Shown: positions 47,928 to 60,531 of the stretch, piece after piece
Numbering within the stretch: the stretch's first letter is position 1
Layout of the letters: every line of letters starts with the position of its first letter
Source: Misgurnus anguillicaudatus
Taxonomy: Eukaryota; Chordata; Actinopteri; Cypriniformes; Cobitidae
DNA length: 64,000 nt
Assembly: GCF_027580225.2 (NCBI RefSeq)
Contig: NC_073358.2
Coordinates: 7,817,501-7,881,500, forward strand
Direction of reading: 5' to 3'
The notes under the pieces: generated by a model
Seen by the model: only the letters and a program-made list of their open reading frames with translations
What the model was told of the DNA's origin: nothing
The model's database searches: none
Position numbers and translations under genes: made by a program

Positions 47928-48068
47928 TCAGAGTGAAATTATAGATGTTGATCCAAAATCACCGTAAGCCACATGAAAATACTCCTTTGTCCATTTGATG
48001 AATAAAGCATCAGTATTAAACCAAACCAAACCCAAAACATGACATTAGCATGATTTACCATCTCTTAC

Positions 48069-48176
48069 CTTTAGCCAATATTGTGAAGACCACCTGTGAT
48101 GTTGAGACTCCTCACATGGAAACCAAGCGTACGGAGACACGCCATGCGACAGGTCAAACACCTTCGACTGACAGCT
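48069..48176 (-). CDS. pappa: pappa internal exon: Trp/Tyr-rich segment before the sushi modules
   Basis: This exon was too broken for a simple ORF scan and was found by translating between flanking exons. Its 36 codons begin SCQSKVFDLSHGVSPYAWFP and end HRWSSQYWLK. It fits between GYPAVTK of the exon before and AIYDHPMVAAAV of the exon after, in phase 0 on both sides and with the spacing expected from vertebrate PAPP-A. The donor is AAAG|GTAAGAG, a strong site. A 242-bp CCATGG-rich MITE lies 119 bases upstream of its acceptor. Confidence 0.88.
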
Positions 48177-48295
48177 CTGAGCGAACAAACACAAAAAATT
48201 GTATTTCTTTTATTGCAAATGCACCACAATTTGAAAATTTTGCCTCAAATGCTTTTGGCATACAGGTAGTCCTGACCAAAACATCAGAACTCCCC

Positions 48296-48537
48296 TTACG
48301 AAAATTAACCATGGTTTTACTACAGTTAAAACCAAAAAACCATGGTTACTGTAGTAAAACCATGGTAACCACAAAATAATCGTGGTTTTGACACCCATGG
48401 TTTTCAAAACCATAGTTAAACCATGGTTAGTGTACTAAAAATATAGTTTTGCTGATAGTAATAAACACACCAAAAAACCATGGTTACTACACTTTTACCA
48501 CAATAAAACCATGGTTAATTTTCGTAACGGTCAAGAT
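48296..48537. mobile_element. CCATGG-rich hairpin MITE
   Basis: TTACGAAAATTAACCATGG at the left is repeated inverted at the right, perfect for 24 bases. CCATGG occurs at least eight times in 242 bp in alternating orientation. It lies 119 bases from the acceptor of the exon at 48069-48176. Confidence 0.85.
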
Positions 48538-48539
48538 GA

Positions 48540-50880
48540 CGGTATGTTTCCACAAGGAAACTTCTTAAAATGTCCACCGCTTATTACGAACACAAACACA
48601 AAATCTTTCGGTTTCTATATAACAGCAAATCCTTTAACTGGATAATAAACAACTAAAGGCACTAAAAGAAAGTAATGATAAAGTTGCCAATCTGCAATCT
48701 GCTATCAAAAAGTAATTTAGACCATCTGGACGCACACAATTAGCCTCCAAGTGGCCGGGTTAAAGTGCCACTCCAGATCAGCCTGAAAGTCGGTGAGATC
48801 CAGCCAAGCACGGGACCTGACATACTCTCTTCTCGAGGGCAAACCGCAGTGGGATCAGAACTGGCCCGCTAGTGCAGAACTTCGGCGACCGTCGAGTGCA
48901 CTGTTTCTGAATTACACATATGAAGACGAAGATTGGCTTTCTGTCTGAGCGTGAACTCGACCAATCATTCGAGCTTTTAGGGAGGGTCAGCTTGGCGCGA
49001 AATGAAAGCGTCCGGGCGGCGATTTTTTTTTTTAAAGGAACTTCGATTATTCTTTCCCTTAATCATGAGGAAAAACAAAGAAAGTAAAGAAAACAGACAC
49101 GCAATGTTTTTCTATGCACGTCTCCTACATCAACTTTTTGAACGAAGCTCATACTTCTTTTTATAAAAATGCTGACCTTTATAGATGCCTTTTAATTTAA
49201 TTGAACGCCAAACTTCAAGTCTCCCAAACTTGTCGCCCGTGATTCAGTGCAGTGTATTTCATTACGCCGACAGAAGCCCTCGCTTTGAACCCCCTGAACC
49301 CAACTGTGGGGTGACAATGTTGTAACGCTAGATGACACTGGAGAGCTACTTGGCGCCTAACAGGATGAAGGACACTAATGATGTGTTGTGTGCTCGTGTG
49401 ACAGCAGCAGGGGCGGCACGGGGCAGCAATGGAAACGGTTCGGCACAATCCGTGTCCCTGTTTTGGGGCTAACCGAGCAAAGCATTGGAAATGTTTGGCT
49501 CGGTCAGCGGTACAGGTGCGCTTGTAGCCGTCTGGCCTTTATATTAACCCTATTTCCATTTAAAATGCTTATCTTTTGGTTTAACCTCAATTTGCTCAAA
49601 ATATAATTGCATTTTATTAGCCAGGAATACATTAACTTCAAATAACCGAAATTAAGTACTATATCAAAGCGTAATAGCATCGATAAGGAGATTTGGCTCT
49701 TTGTAAAGAACAAGATTAATGATTACAAAAACTTATCACAATCCAATTTATTCTTATTCTTGGCTAGAATTCTTTTGTGTATTTATTTTACACAAAAAAA
49801 AACCAAATTTTGCATGCATTACAGTCCACACGTAATGAGCATCTATCATAGTTTGGAGGCACAGAGGCGCAGGTGTAATGTTTTTATGGTTTGAATCATG
49901 CAGTTCATAGATCTAGCGGTGATGTAATATGACATGATTTAGATTGGCTGGCAATTCACTTCATTCACTACTCCGAGACTTCCCTGCAGGGAGGGAGCCG
50001 ACTGCCGCGACAGTGATTCGTAACATCTTTATCATCTTTAAATGCCTTGTAAAATTTGAATGAAACTGTTACAAAATTAGCCGCAAAAATTATGATGTAA
50101 TGCCTAAAAGAGAGCGAGAAAGGATGAGACGAGAGAGAGGAGATTGAAATCATTCGCTTCATTCCTCAGCGTGCCACAGTAATATCGGTGACATCATTGA
50201 TTTAAGCGCACTACTGTACGACGGATGGTCAGTTTTGGACTTGTGGGCCACACAACAGTAACATAGTTAGTAACATAGATCTGATTCAATTAAGCCCTGA
50301 GTCTGTTCATAATGTAAGGACAGAAAAAAACATACAAGATTACAAAGTGAAAGTAAAACAATCACAATGTAAAGGTGTATTGGCAACGTTGCGCATGCAT
50401 TTCAGCGAGTAACTATTCAAAGTCGTTGTAACCAATGTACCACTGTTTCTCATTACAACCCACGATTCACATTTTCTAGCAACAATGAGGTTTAGGCTCA
50501 ACTGTGAAAAATGGCCATTTCTCAGTGCCATAAATCCTTAGGTTGTGCACAGCGTGATAGGAATAGTTCAGGGACATGATTAATTCAGGAGCTTGCACAA
50601 TTTTGGGCGCAGGAGAGTCTCGCGCTCCACAAACATCACGAAACGGTGGAGAGGAGGAGGAGCAGGGGCCAGTAAAATTGTAAAATTACAAATGTATCAT
50701 GTTGAAATATCCAAGGAGTAAAACAACACAGGGTTTTTTTATGTCTCTCAGAAAGAGCCAATTCTTTAGTGCTTCCATGTGTGAAGGATGAGGACAATGT
50801 CTCAAATCTGTCCTGAACGAGACACGCTCGACACGTCTCGTGCATCTTTCGAAAGTCTTTACAGATGTCACAGTTATAGG
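48540..50880. other. Intron sequence without bounded elements
   Basis: 48690-49020 and 49200-49540 are of higher GC and look non-repetitive within this window. I found no further pappa exon, RNA gene or repeat boundary here. Confidence 0.4.
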
Positions 50881-51193
50881 ATTACTTTTATCAAAAAAAT
50901 CCTGATTGTTTACTCGCCCAATGTCATCAGTCGAGAAGAAATTAGGTTTTTTGAGAAAAAAATATTTTTCCTCATATAGTGGACTTCATATAGCACAGCT
51001 TCAAAGGGCTCTAGAGATCTCAACCAAGACAATGGTTGAGAGAAAGCTCTTATCTAGCGAAACGATAGTCATTTTTGCCCTTCACAACTTCTCGTCTTGC
51101 ACTAGCTATGTGACGCGCGACCTTACCTACAGCAGACCCGGGGTGGGTAATCGGGAGAACCGGGAGAATTCCCGGCGGGCCGCTTAACTTTTG

Positions 51194-51552
51194 TAGCCTG
51201 GTGCAACCAGACTATCGTACATTCATTTCATTTGTACAGAGAGTCTGGCCACGCTCCATTGCAAAGCGTTACTTCCTTTAATAAGGGTCCTCTGTTGAAG
51301 TTTAAAACTATTGGATCTGCCCAGAGTCACTCTGAATGTGCCTTAACCAATCGCTAACGTTTGGTCGTGACGTATGTCACTCAGTCTGGCGCACGACCAC
51401 AACGTCTGCATTCTTAGCCACTCCCCGCTGTTCGCTGATTGGACCTGCAGATTTTTGCCGGAGAAAACGAAACTCTACAAAGCAGTCCCAGACTTTCTTC
51501 TGAAGCGAAATGAAAATTAAGCGGAAGCCCATAGGAGGGCGGAGCCAGGCTA
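51194..51552. mobile_element. TAGCCTGG-ended MITE with 8-9-bp duplication
   Basis: The ends TAGCCTGG and CCAGGCTA are inverted. TAACTTTTG occurs immediately on both sides (51185-51193, 51553-51561). 359 bp; the duplication length suggests hAT. Confidence 0.75.
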
Positions 51553-52777
51553 TAACTTTTGGGCCGGTCACGTTTTTTTTATACTTGTGTCACGTTAGTG
51601 AGTCTATTTTCTCTTAAATAACACTACACACGTTCCGCATTCTGACACCGCAGCACGCAGCCTCTGCATGGGTTGTACCATGTGAGGGAGTTCTCCCCTC
51701 CCATAGATTTGTTTGGGTGCATAGCCCGTCTTTTCCAAAACATTTCTCAGGTAGGCTACTGCTGGCGCCTACAGATAGCTGGGACGACCCTACCATAATG
51801 TGACGTGTTAGAGAGGATGGGTGGGCCTGAAAAAGGCATTGGAAGAGGATGTTGCCAAATGTGCCAAGCTTAACGATTTATTTTCAAGAGGACAAACACA
51901 AGTGGCAACAGGTAGAGAGATAGGCCTATGATTAGCATTAATCATTACCATCTGACATTAAGACTGTACTGGATTTTAAAGTGTTTCCTTCCAGGTTAAA
52001 ACACTGGTTAAAGATAAACCAAAGGTGTACTCATTTTTTATTAATTTATGTAGGTAAGAGTGGTTTGATATATGTATGTGTAGTATGTACATTTTACGGA
52101 TAAATTTCATGGGTAAATTTTATTGTGTATAATCAGGGATGGGAGACGCCAATATATCATGTTATATCATTTTAAATTGTAATAGTTAAGTATGTAAATT
52201 GTATTGTGTCTAAAGCCAACCAGGGACAGGAGTTGAAAAATAGCATTTGCTATAAACTTTTTATGCAGCATTTTAGTAACAAGCTTACTATGTTTGTTTG
52301 CATTGTCCCTGTCAAATAAATAAATAAAATGAAATGAAATCGAATTATTCGGCTAATACCATTGTCAACCTATTCACAAGCAAAATATAAAATTTAATTA
52401 AAAGCCTTTTGTGTATCACCCAATACATGGCATCAAGTCGCGTCTAGGACAACTCGGAGGTATCATTACACATCAGTGCACATTACATAGCGCGGGCTTC
52501 GTCAGATAGCGTCTACTTCAAAATGCAAAATATACGTTAGCAGCTAATGTTAATCGTTAATGATTTGGGACAAATATGATGTTATTTAATTTTAAACTAT
52601 GTGAGTGGCGTTCTGTGGCGCGACAGGGATTTGAGCAACTTCCTGAGTCGTAGCTGGGCGGCGCGGACAGACGCCACCTGTCGGCGCCGGTATGCATATA
52701 GTCATAGAAAACAATGTGTTCTGGTTTTTTGAACGGCGCGGCGCTGAGTTGCGCGTTCTGTGTGCGACCCCCCTTTA

Positions 52778-53203
52778 TGCTGCAAGCACCAGTGATTTCA
52801 ATGTTAAGTGAATGTGAAGACGCGTTGACGCCCGTCTGGAGGTCTCACGGCGCAAATTAAGCGTTTAGCGCAGCGCGGTAGACGCGATTCCGCCTCATTT
52901 GTGCGTCTAGCTTGCACGAATTGAGCGTTGCCGCGGCAAACGCGCAAGTTGAAAAATTTGAACTTTGGTGGAAAAACGCGCCGCTCTAGTAGTGACGTGA
53001 TTACAGGAAGTGAGCGGAGTCGCAGAAGCCTATGGAAGGCCCTCCCATGACATGAATTTCCGCGTGAATGTCTCAATGACTAAAATTTCATGCGCGGCTT
53101 TCACGCGCGAATGAAGCGAGTAAACCCAAAATGTTCAAGCGGCAAACTAGATGTGGTAGATGCAATTTTGACGCCTCAAACGCGGCTGATGTGAACCCAC
53201 GGT
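52778..53203. mobile_element. Harbinger-like MITE B copy
   Basis: The right end AACGCGGCTGATGTGAACCC followed by ACGGTTA and the left end TATGCTGCAAGCACC match the 60671-61111 copy. Many GCGTC and GACGC strings are present inside. The frame at 52804-53076 is a by-product. Confidence 0.65.
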
Positions 53204-53394
53204 TAGGCCTGAAACTCCCGGGGCAAAAAGTGGCCCCACTCCGGCCCTGGCGTTCAGTAATTACGTCAAAAGGTCACACGTTATGTGAAACGCACACTTG
53301 CGGACTATTTTAAACAATAAACTGACACAAAGACATTAATTTGTATCATTCCACATACAACAACGTCGAAATGGTCTTATTTCTCCACACTTTG

Positions 53395-54997
53395 CAGGGC
53401 TCGACATTAAGGCTTGTCCGCTTGTCCGGGACAAGTGGATTTTTTCCAGGACAAGTGTAAGAGAAAATTAGTTGTCCGACTGGACAAGTTAAATTTCAAA
53501 CAATGTTACTTAACGTTATGTGCTGTTAACGACAGAGCAGAAGACGCAACGCAAACACAGAGCGGAATATAGACCCCTTCAAAGTTTGTAAACATTGAAT
53601 GACTATCGGGTGCGCGCGCAGCATGGGGTCAAACTGTTCATACCATCCAGGCTTTATAATGTAATTTAACAGGGCTGAAAAATTATGACTTACCTCAAAT
53701 GAAGTGAACACAACAAACACAAGCCTCTTTGATATTTGCATTGTTCCAGTCTGCACGTTAATTGCTTGCAGCTGCAGATGTTGTATTTTTTTGTTTTTGA
53801 GATTCTGCATGAATCGCGAAAACTTAACGAAAGACCTGGTGCGATTTTCACAACCCACGACGTAAGTAGGCATTTTTGACGATACCGAATAATACGCAAC
53901 TCTACCTGCTGTAATGGCTTTTTTGACCCTGACATGCGCAGTGGAAACTGCCTGTGACGTGAACCGTGAAGGGGTCTATTGAACAGAGAGCGCGGCGCGC
54001 CGACACACACACACAAGTTTACATGTTACTGTGTTACTAAACAAGCTGCGCGCGCATTAAACCTGATCGACGAACACGGAGGGGCGGGAGTCGCGGGACG
54101 GCATGGAGTGGAGAGTGATGTTTCTTCAGGCTCCGGCGTGAATATATAAATGAAAGGCACTTCAACCGCGTTTTCATCACTGTGTGTCAAAAAAAGCCGA
54201 TTTAAGTCCGTATTTTTTCTCTTCTAAAGTTCGGTAAAAACACATAATGGGCTCTGTTCGTCACTGTACATTAAAAATCCCACACAAACATTACAGCGTA
54301 AATGCTAGGTTTAAAATTGATTTTATATATAACAGATAATCTAGATACATTTATCCTAATAAGTTGTTTAAAACATGGTAATGTTTTAATGTTTTGCTTT
54401 AGTGTTTTAATGTCAGACAATCACTGAAATGTGGGAAAAATGAACAGAAAGGCAGCAGATAAAGCATCCTTCTTCAGAAAGAGTAGCAAGAAGCAGCCAA
54501 ATTAATCTTAGTAAAATACATTTCAATGGCCTACAAATTTCACATGATTTTCTGGTCTCTATAGTTTTTTCAGCAATGGGAGATATAAATCCTGGATTCA
54601 AAGTAAATTTCAAAAGTTTTATTTGATTAAATAGTTTAAAAAACATGAGGTTGAATTATGACTATACATTGTATGTTAATATCAATTCATTTTAATTAAA
54701 ATTAAAGTATTGTAGCAATTGTATGTTATACATTATTCGGATTAACACACCTATAATACTTTAAAGTATTTTAAGGTTGGATGATAGAGATTTTATATGC
54801 CACCCCAGAGTAACTGCTGGCCCCTGCCTGGCCAACCCTATGAAAAATCCCTTGCTCCGCCACTGATTAGCAAAAACACAAAAATACATGGTATTATAAA
54901 TCTTTACTCGGACAAGTGACTTTTGTGCATGGACAAGTAAAACACAAATTTACTTGTCCGAAAAACAAGTTCCTCAAAAAGTTAATGTCAAGCCCTG
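53395..54997. mobile_element. CAGGGCTCGACATTAA-ended element, 5-bp duplication
   Basis: The ends CAGGGCTCGACATTAA and TTAATGTCAAGCCCTG are inverted with one mismatch. CTTTG flanks both sides (53390-53394, 54998-55002). CTTGTCCG/CGGACAAG motifs lie near both ends. At 1603 bp it is larger than its relative at 43682. The frames 53526-53873 and 53690-54016 show no recognisable transposase domain. Confidence 0.82.
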
Positions 54998-55540
54998 CTT
55001 TGTAAACACTGCGTGACCTTTCAGCGTGATTATGTAATACGTAAAGTCAAGCTGGAGCATTACAAGGCTCCTGCAAGATGAAAAATTGTTGTTAAAAATT
55101 ACTTATTTTTGGTAAAAGAAAGATGATTGTTTCACTAGATAAGACCCTTATGCCTTGTTTGGGATCGTTACAAGCCCTTTGAAGCTGCATTGAAACTGCA
55201 ATTTTAAACTGCATTGAAGTTTTTTATAAAAGTGAAGTATTCCTTACTGTACAATACAGCGAGATTTCAGTCAATTTATTTATTTTGTTGATGCAAAAAA
55301 TGTTACACACGTCACAGAGTTCTTGAGAAAAAAAATCAACATGTGAGTTGTGACAGATGTGTAATTTCTCAGAAGACCGGCACGTCTTTACTTTGGCACC
55401 ACCGGCGAATGCCAGACCTTACACTTTTGCTTTCATTTTTAGCAAAGTTAGGGATTTACGTACTTGGCTAAGCTAATACAGAATGTGTGATTGTCATGCG
55501 CGGGTATGCTTGTAAAAGTAGTAAGCATACGCATACAGAC

Positions 55541-55737
55541 CTTTGTCACTGCAGGATATCCAACGGCCACTTCTGCAGGACAGTGGAGCTTCTCCTCATT
55601 GGACACCTCCACCCTCGTGGCCCACTGATCCAGAAAGCCGCTTGGTGTGTAGAGACCACAGTCCCTTACGCTTGTTTCCCTCTCAAAGTCCTCGCACACG
55701 CCATCACCGTCATAAAAGTAACATAAGCTGGGTTCAT
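55541..55737 (-). CDS. pappa: pappa internal exon: FYDGDGVC / [15 protein letters not shown] region
   Basis: The exon is 197 bases: two bases completing Asp, then 65 codons. It begins [18 protein letters not shown], continues [18 protein letters not shown] and ends [11 protein letters not shown]. These are strongly conserved pappalysin segments between the disulfide module and the sushi modules. The acceptor is TTCTTTAG. The donor AAAG|GTCTGT is weak at intron positions 3 to 5, but the alternatives a few bases on would break the phase and the alignment to SCQSKVFDL in the next exon. Six Cys are present. Confidence 0.92.
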
Positions 55738-56402
55738 CTAAAGAAGCGGGTGACATAGAGGAGAAATACAGTACATAAAATCAAATATTTTAAGGAGTGT
55801 TCATATTACTGATATGTTGATATTAAAATAAGAGGGTTTTTTGTAGTAACCACGTTTTTTAGCTTTAGCAAGACTTTACAACACCCTTACATTCATTTTC
55901 ATAAGGGTGGATGAAATGCAAATAAATAAGAACACTTTGATATTTACTGTAAACAACCAGATTATAAAATCACCTTTATAATTTAATTTATTTGAGTGCA
56001 CTGCATTTTTTTTTTAGTTTGTACAGGTTGTTTAGAGCACTCGTTGTTTTACATGGCACAACTTCACAGCATTAATGTATGGTCTACTTTGTTTTTACTG
56101 GCATCATACAAGGACAGTCATAAATCATCATTCATGATGACAGATTGATGACTTTTTATGACTATGTGCTTTATTTATTAGCAGCATAGACACACATACA
56201 GTAACCTGATCATCTCAATTCATCTCATTGACAGCTGAAAAGCTTCAATATCCTCCACCTTATTTTATATTACAGTAGTAGGTTTACAAGAATGTTCTTG
56301 TGTGTCCCATTTTATGTCCTGATATGTCCCATTCCTGTCTCTGCCTGACCCCTGAGGTGTCAGCAAAATGGATACGTGTTGCTAACACTAAGGGAAACTG
56401 TT

Positions 56403-56615
56403 TTAAAGGGATAATTCACTAAAAAAACCCCATCCTGTCATCATTTACACACCCTCAGGTTCTGGGGGCACCACATCCACTTCCATAATGATATAAATAA
56501 TACTATAGAAAGTGAATGGTGCCCCAAATCTGTATGGTCATTTGTATTCAACAGAACAAAGAAATTAATCAAATTAATACGTTTGTAACAACTTCCGGGT
56601 GAGTAAATTAAGTAA
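56403..56615. mobile_element. MITE A copy
   Basis: TTAAAGGGATAATTCACT at the left, TCATCATTTACACACCCTCA next, GTGAATGGTGCCCC in the middle and GGGTGAGTAAATTAAG at the right keep the order of the common cyprinid MITE. The right tip is degraded. Confidence 0.7.
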
Positions 56616-56797
56616 TTGTGCATGAAAAAAGTCGATCCAACTTTCATTTTTTACAGTGTATGCGACTTTCTTTCATCTTTCTCTAAACTTCCTTGTTTAT
56701 TTGACTTTTAATCTGTTTAATATGCACAATATTATCAATTCTGTGCTGTATCTTTGTCACTTTTTGGAGATTTTCGACGTTTTGATAGTGTTTTGAT

Positions 56798-57260
56798 TAG
56801 GGCTGGGTATCGATTCAGATGTTCCAGATCGATTCATTTTTTATTCATAAGCTATCGGTTCGATTTCAATTCTCGGTTCGATTCCAATTCTCTGACCGAG
56901 TTTTATACTGAATTCTCGATTCAACTCAATGAATATAGATTTAATACAAATACTTTATTTATAAAAAAAAAAACAGTGAACATAAGTTTACAAGTGGGTA
57001 ATTAATAAAAAGAAATTAAGAGCCACCAACCTGTATATTACACTTCTTTATTTTAGGTACACTTGGGAACATTAAAACAGAACCCATCTCTATTTTTCAA
57101 ATGCATACAATTATGATAAATACAATACAATTTTGATGCAAGATGAAAAATGTATGCTGAAAAAAGTCAAAACAGTCAAAACATTCCTTAAAAAAATGTG
57201 TGGCCTTCGAGAATCGATTCTTAATCGACCGCGTTTAAAAAAAGGATTAATCAATTTTTT
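56798..57260. mobile_element. Probable hAT-like fragment
   Basis: TAGGGCTGGGTATCGATTCAG opens a segment rich in TCGATT strings and ends near AATCGATTCTTAATCGACCG. No matching terminal repeat or target duplication was found. Confidence 0.4.
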
Positions 57261-60200
57261 TTACTTTATTTTGGTGGCAGGCGCTGCAGACATGAATTTT
57301 CCCGCCCACCACCCCACTCGCAGGTCTCCACCCACCAGGTAGCTAGAGAGCACAGAGAGCAGTCACTTCGCTGATACCCTCTGTGCTGTCATAATTTCTC
57401 ACGGAAATAACAGCGCTATTTGGATATTATGGATTATACTCCCGCCTACTTTTAAAAACAAAGTTTTAACGCGTGTTTATTGGAACCCGGAGTTATCTTA
57501 TATAGAGTGTTTTACGACGCAAATAGTCATCAGATTGTAGGCGATATGACGTTCATGCGAAATCTGATGTAAACAACAGACTATGTATCTATATTTCACG
57601 TATTATACGCATTTGTGGACAAAAATGGTCATTGGATGTATTTTATTGGACTTTCATGGATCATTCACACATCTGAAACAGACTGGATTCGATTTACAAT
57701 CGTTGTATCAACACAAAAGTTAAGAAGTCACGTTATATTTTGCATGTTGTCATCTTCTGTCACAAAATACTACATTTATGATGCTAGAGCATCTGTATCT
57801 CAAAACAGAGATCATACATTGATGCTAATCCCGTAAATTATACCTTTTAAATGTATAGTGATGTTAAAATTGGTTGTAAACAGTAGGCTATATAGATATT
57901 TTTGCAGGCTAGATAGTTTACAGCGTGGTTTCGAAAGTAAAAAAAAATATTTAACGGCTTTATTTTACAATTCTTCAAGAACTAAGTAATAGTGCTTTGC
58001 CAAATTAAAAGTTTTTTGCCAAACTAACCGAGACCAGGCCTTACCGCCCTGGCTTTTCTGACGAGGCTAACCCCCGAGCCTCTTGTAACTTTACGGTCTG
58101 GACCTCCCGCTAGCTTCTAGCAATTAGCACGCGGTCCACAAGCAGTATACATCCCCCGCCGTGTCTTAATTTCTGTAATTTGCGAAAATAATACGTTTGA
58201 AAATGTTTTATAACGGGAATATGTTAGCATTGTCCAGGGAAAACGAGTTTATTGTTGAGACTGCTACATCACTATTTCGAGCAAACAACTTTTGAAACAT
58301 GCTTTATGGAACTCATACACCTATTTAACTTGTGGAAAAGCAGTCATAAGATGGGCACTTTAAAACGTGTAAGAAACGCTCACAACATTTCCAAACCCCA
58401 GTACGGTAATGTGCAGTTAACCTCCTCTGTGTAGAAAATGTATTGTTTAAAATGTGATCATCTCGACGTTATATTAGTAGATTTCTAGTCGCCAAAGTTC
58501 GCCAGAGTTCATGGGGGCGCAGAATCACACATGCTCATAAGGTAAAATTTGAGGCAATAATGCATTCCTCTAATAATTTTATCTACACATTTTTTTAAAT
58601 CATTATTGAACATTAAAATCAATCACGCGGCTATAGCTTATGTCATTTTCGTTGTTTATATACTTTATGGATTTAAAATTACATACATTTTATAGGATAA
58701 TGCAGTTGTTGTGCAAAATGCATTAATGACACAATCAAACAAGTCATTTATTACAACTTAAATAAATAAAACATGCCATTTCAGATGTAAATATCATACC
58801 AATATGTCATTATTCCGATTGAATAGTATTTGATATGAAAGTTAGTCAACACTTTTATTTTGGAGGTTTTTGCATGAAAGCAGGGGTGTTCAGAAATGTA
58901 AGTGCCATGGAAAAGACTGAAAGCTCTATAATATTTGTGCACACTGTGCCCCCTTAAAAAAAAAATTGGTGCATGACGCCCCGGTCTATTATGAGAGAAA
59001 TATTTTCATATTTGGGTGAACTATTCCTTTATGTGTCACCTGTTCAGACCACCCATCCTGGTAGTCAACAGCTACTAGGTGCCCACCAATGCTCGCAGGA
59101 AGCATATTTGCAAGATATGCACTTATTCATTTGAACATTCCTTCCCTTCAAACAAGGGAAGACGGACATCAAACAGTATTTGCAAGCGTTGCCCATGTAA
59201 AATTAGAGCCATCCTCAGGCGCAAAGGAAGCTGGCATGTGTGAAGGGCATAGGATTCACACTGCACCTTGTCGCAATCCCTTCCCGTACAAAAAACGCAC
59301 TGGAACTGTTTTATTAATATCGTGTTCCCTCGCCCAGTTCTCGTGACACGTTAAAAACAGCACTCTGGAAAATATCAGGGGGTGACGTAACCGTAGATCT
59401 TCGTTTGGTTTGTCTTGGGACTCGTTCAACACAAACGCGGCTCGCGCAAAGAAAACACCACTCTTAGATGAGACATATTTTATTAACGTCAAATGTTCTG
59501 CTGTTATGAACAAAGCAACAGATCGAGGATTGATTTATTTAGTTGAAAATAATATCTGGAGCACGGACTTCCAAGCGGAATGTGCTGAATATCACCAGGC
59601 CTTTATTTCCAAGGCAAGGCTGTGAAGGATGAACCCTTTGAACCCGTTCCAAAAACAAGAGGAACCGCCAATTAAGCCGAGCCGTCGTCGGACTTCCAGA
59701 GGTGTTCTGGAGGTCAGACCAGACTTCAGCGAGATGAATGTAGACCACATTCACCAGCGAACTTCAAAAGCCCTTCTTATCTGTTCTCCTTCTTTTTTTA
59801 AACTCCACTCCCGCTTTCAGTCCACACGTTGAGAATAAAAGGCGATCGGTGCATTATCGCTAACAGGAAGAGGCGCGACAAAGGTCCACCAGTGCTCGTT
59901 AGGAAGATTTTAAAGCTCTACAGGCAAGAGTAAAGTCTTTTGTGAGGGGACTTAAACGCCCGTGAGAGGGTCCAATTATGCGGGCGACTGTTTTGACAGA
60001 AGCGATTAGCTCACAACTTAAAGCACTCCATTAACATCACAAACGGCTAACAAGTTTTCCACAATAAAGAGATACCTCGACAGAACTTTCCTGGTTCTTG
60101 TCACTTTGTTAATGCAGGACACCGTGTAACGGCGATGACAGGCCGAGACCATGAAATTGATGGACGTGCAGCCGGGCGGAACCGACATCAATAGAAGCCG

Positions 60201-60309
60201 GACGTAATGGGCGATGAAGATGAATGCTACTGAAGCAACGCATCAATCGGAAGTGTATTTTTGTTTAAGTGAAAAGAATAAGCATCTACTGCAGATGAGG
60301 GTATCGTAC
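57261..60309. other. Intron sequence without recognised elements
   Basis: No pappa exon, RNA gene or transposon boundary could be supported. 59040-60200 is of higher GC and looks non-repetitive in this window. Short frames here overlap on both strands and carry no domain. Confidence 0.4.
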
Positions 60310-60401
60310 CGACACAGTTGAACGACGGCTCTTTCTTGCACTGGTTTGAGCAGCCATCTCCATTGACGAAGTTCATGTCGTCACATTGTTCTCCAAGATA
60401 C
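60310..60401 (-). CDS. pappa: pappa internal exon: GEQCDD/GDGC disulfide module
   Basis: This 92-base exon (acceptor CTTTCAG, donor G|GTACGA) reads [20 protein letters not shown], then [10 protein letters not shown], and its last base pairs with the next exon to give Asp. The Cys spacing with CDD and GDGC matches the Myxococcus-type cysteine-rich repeat (DUF4215 type) known in pappalysins and many secreted proteins. The codon split across the previous junction gives Lys and across the next gives Asp, both expected for PAPP-A. No broken residues were seen. Confidence 0.92.
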
Positions 60402-60531
60402 CTGAAAGACATGAGGAATGTTTGTTTGTTTATCAGTCATCAACTGCAAAAGAGCTGTTTTGCCAAAAAAGAGTGAACATTATGGAAATACTAGTTATGG
60501 AAAAACAACAATTCATTTGATTTAAAGGGAT

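Larger units (their letters stand above)
51134..53251. mobile_element. Composite insertion with two further nested elements
   Basis: The ends, GGGGTGGGTAATCGGGAG and CACTCCGGCCCTGGCGTTCA, look like a common fish element whose inside was itself invaded by 51194-51552 and 52778-53203. The edges are approximate. Confidence 0.5.
50886..55215. mobile_element. Foldback family F copy 4, split by two insertions
   Basis: Three pieces belong together: 50886 to about 51133 (left arm, GTCGAGAAGAAATTAG), 53252-53389 (AAACAATAAACTGACACAAA) and 54998-55215 (GATAAGACCCTTATGCC). Between them lie a composite insertion (about 51134-53251) and the 1603-bp element at 53395-54997. The order of pieces matches the uninterrupted copies. 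Confidence 0.8.

Noticed and set aside
55102..55458. Possible extension of the 55541 pappa exon to the end of its open frame at 55448
   Set aside because: The residues after VTK do not match pappalysin, and splicing at 55540 joins exactly in phase to the 48069-48176 exon.
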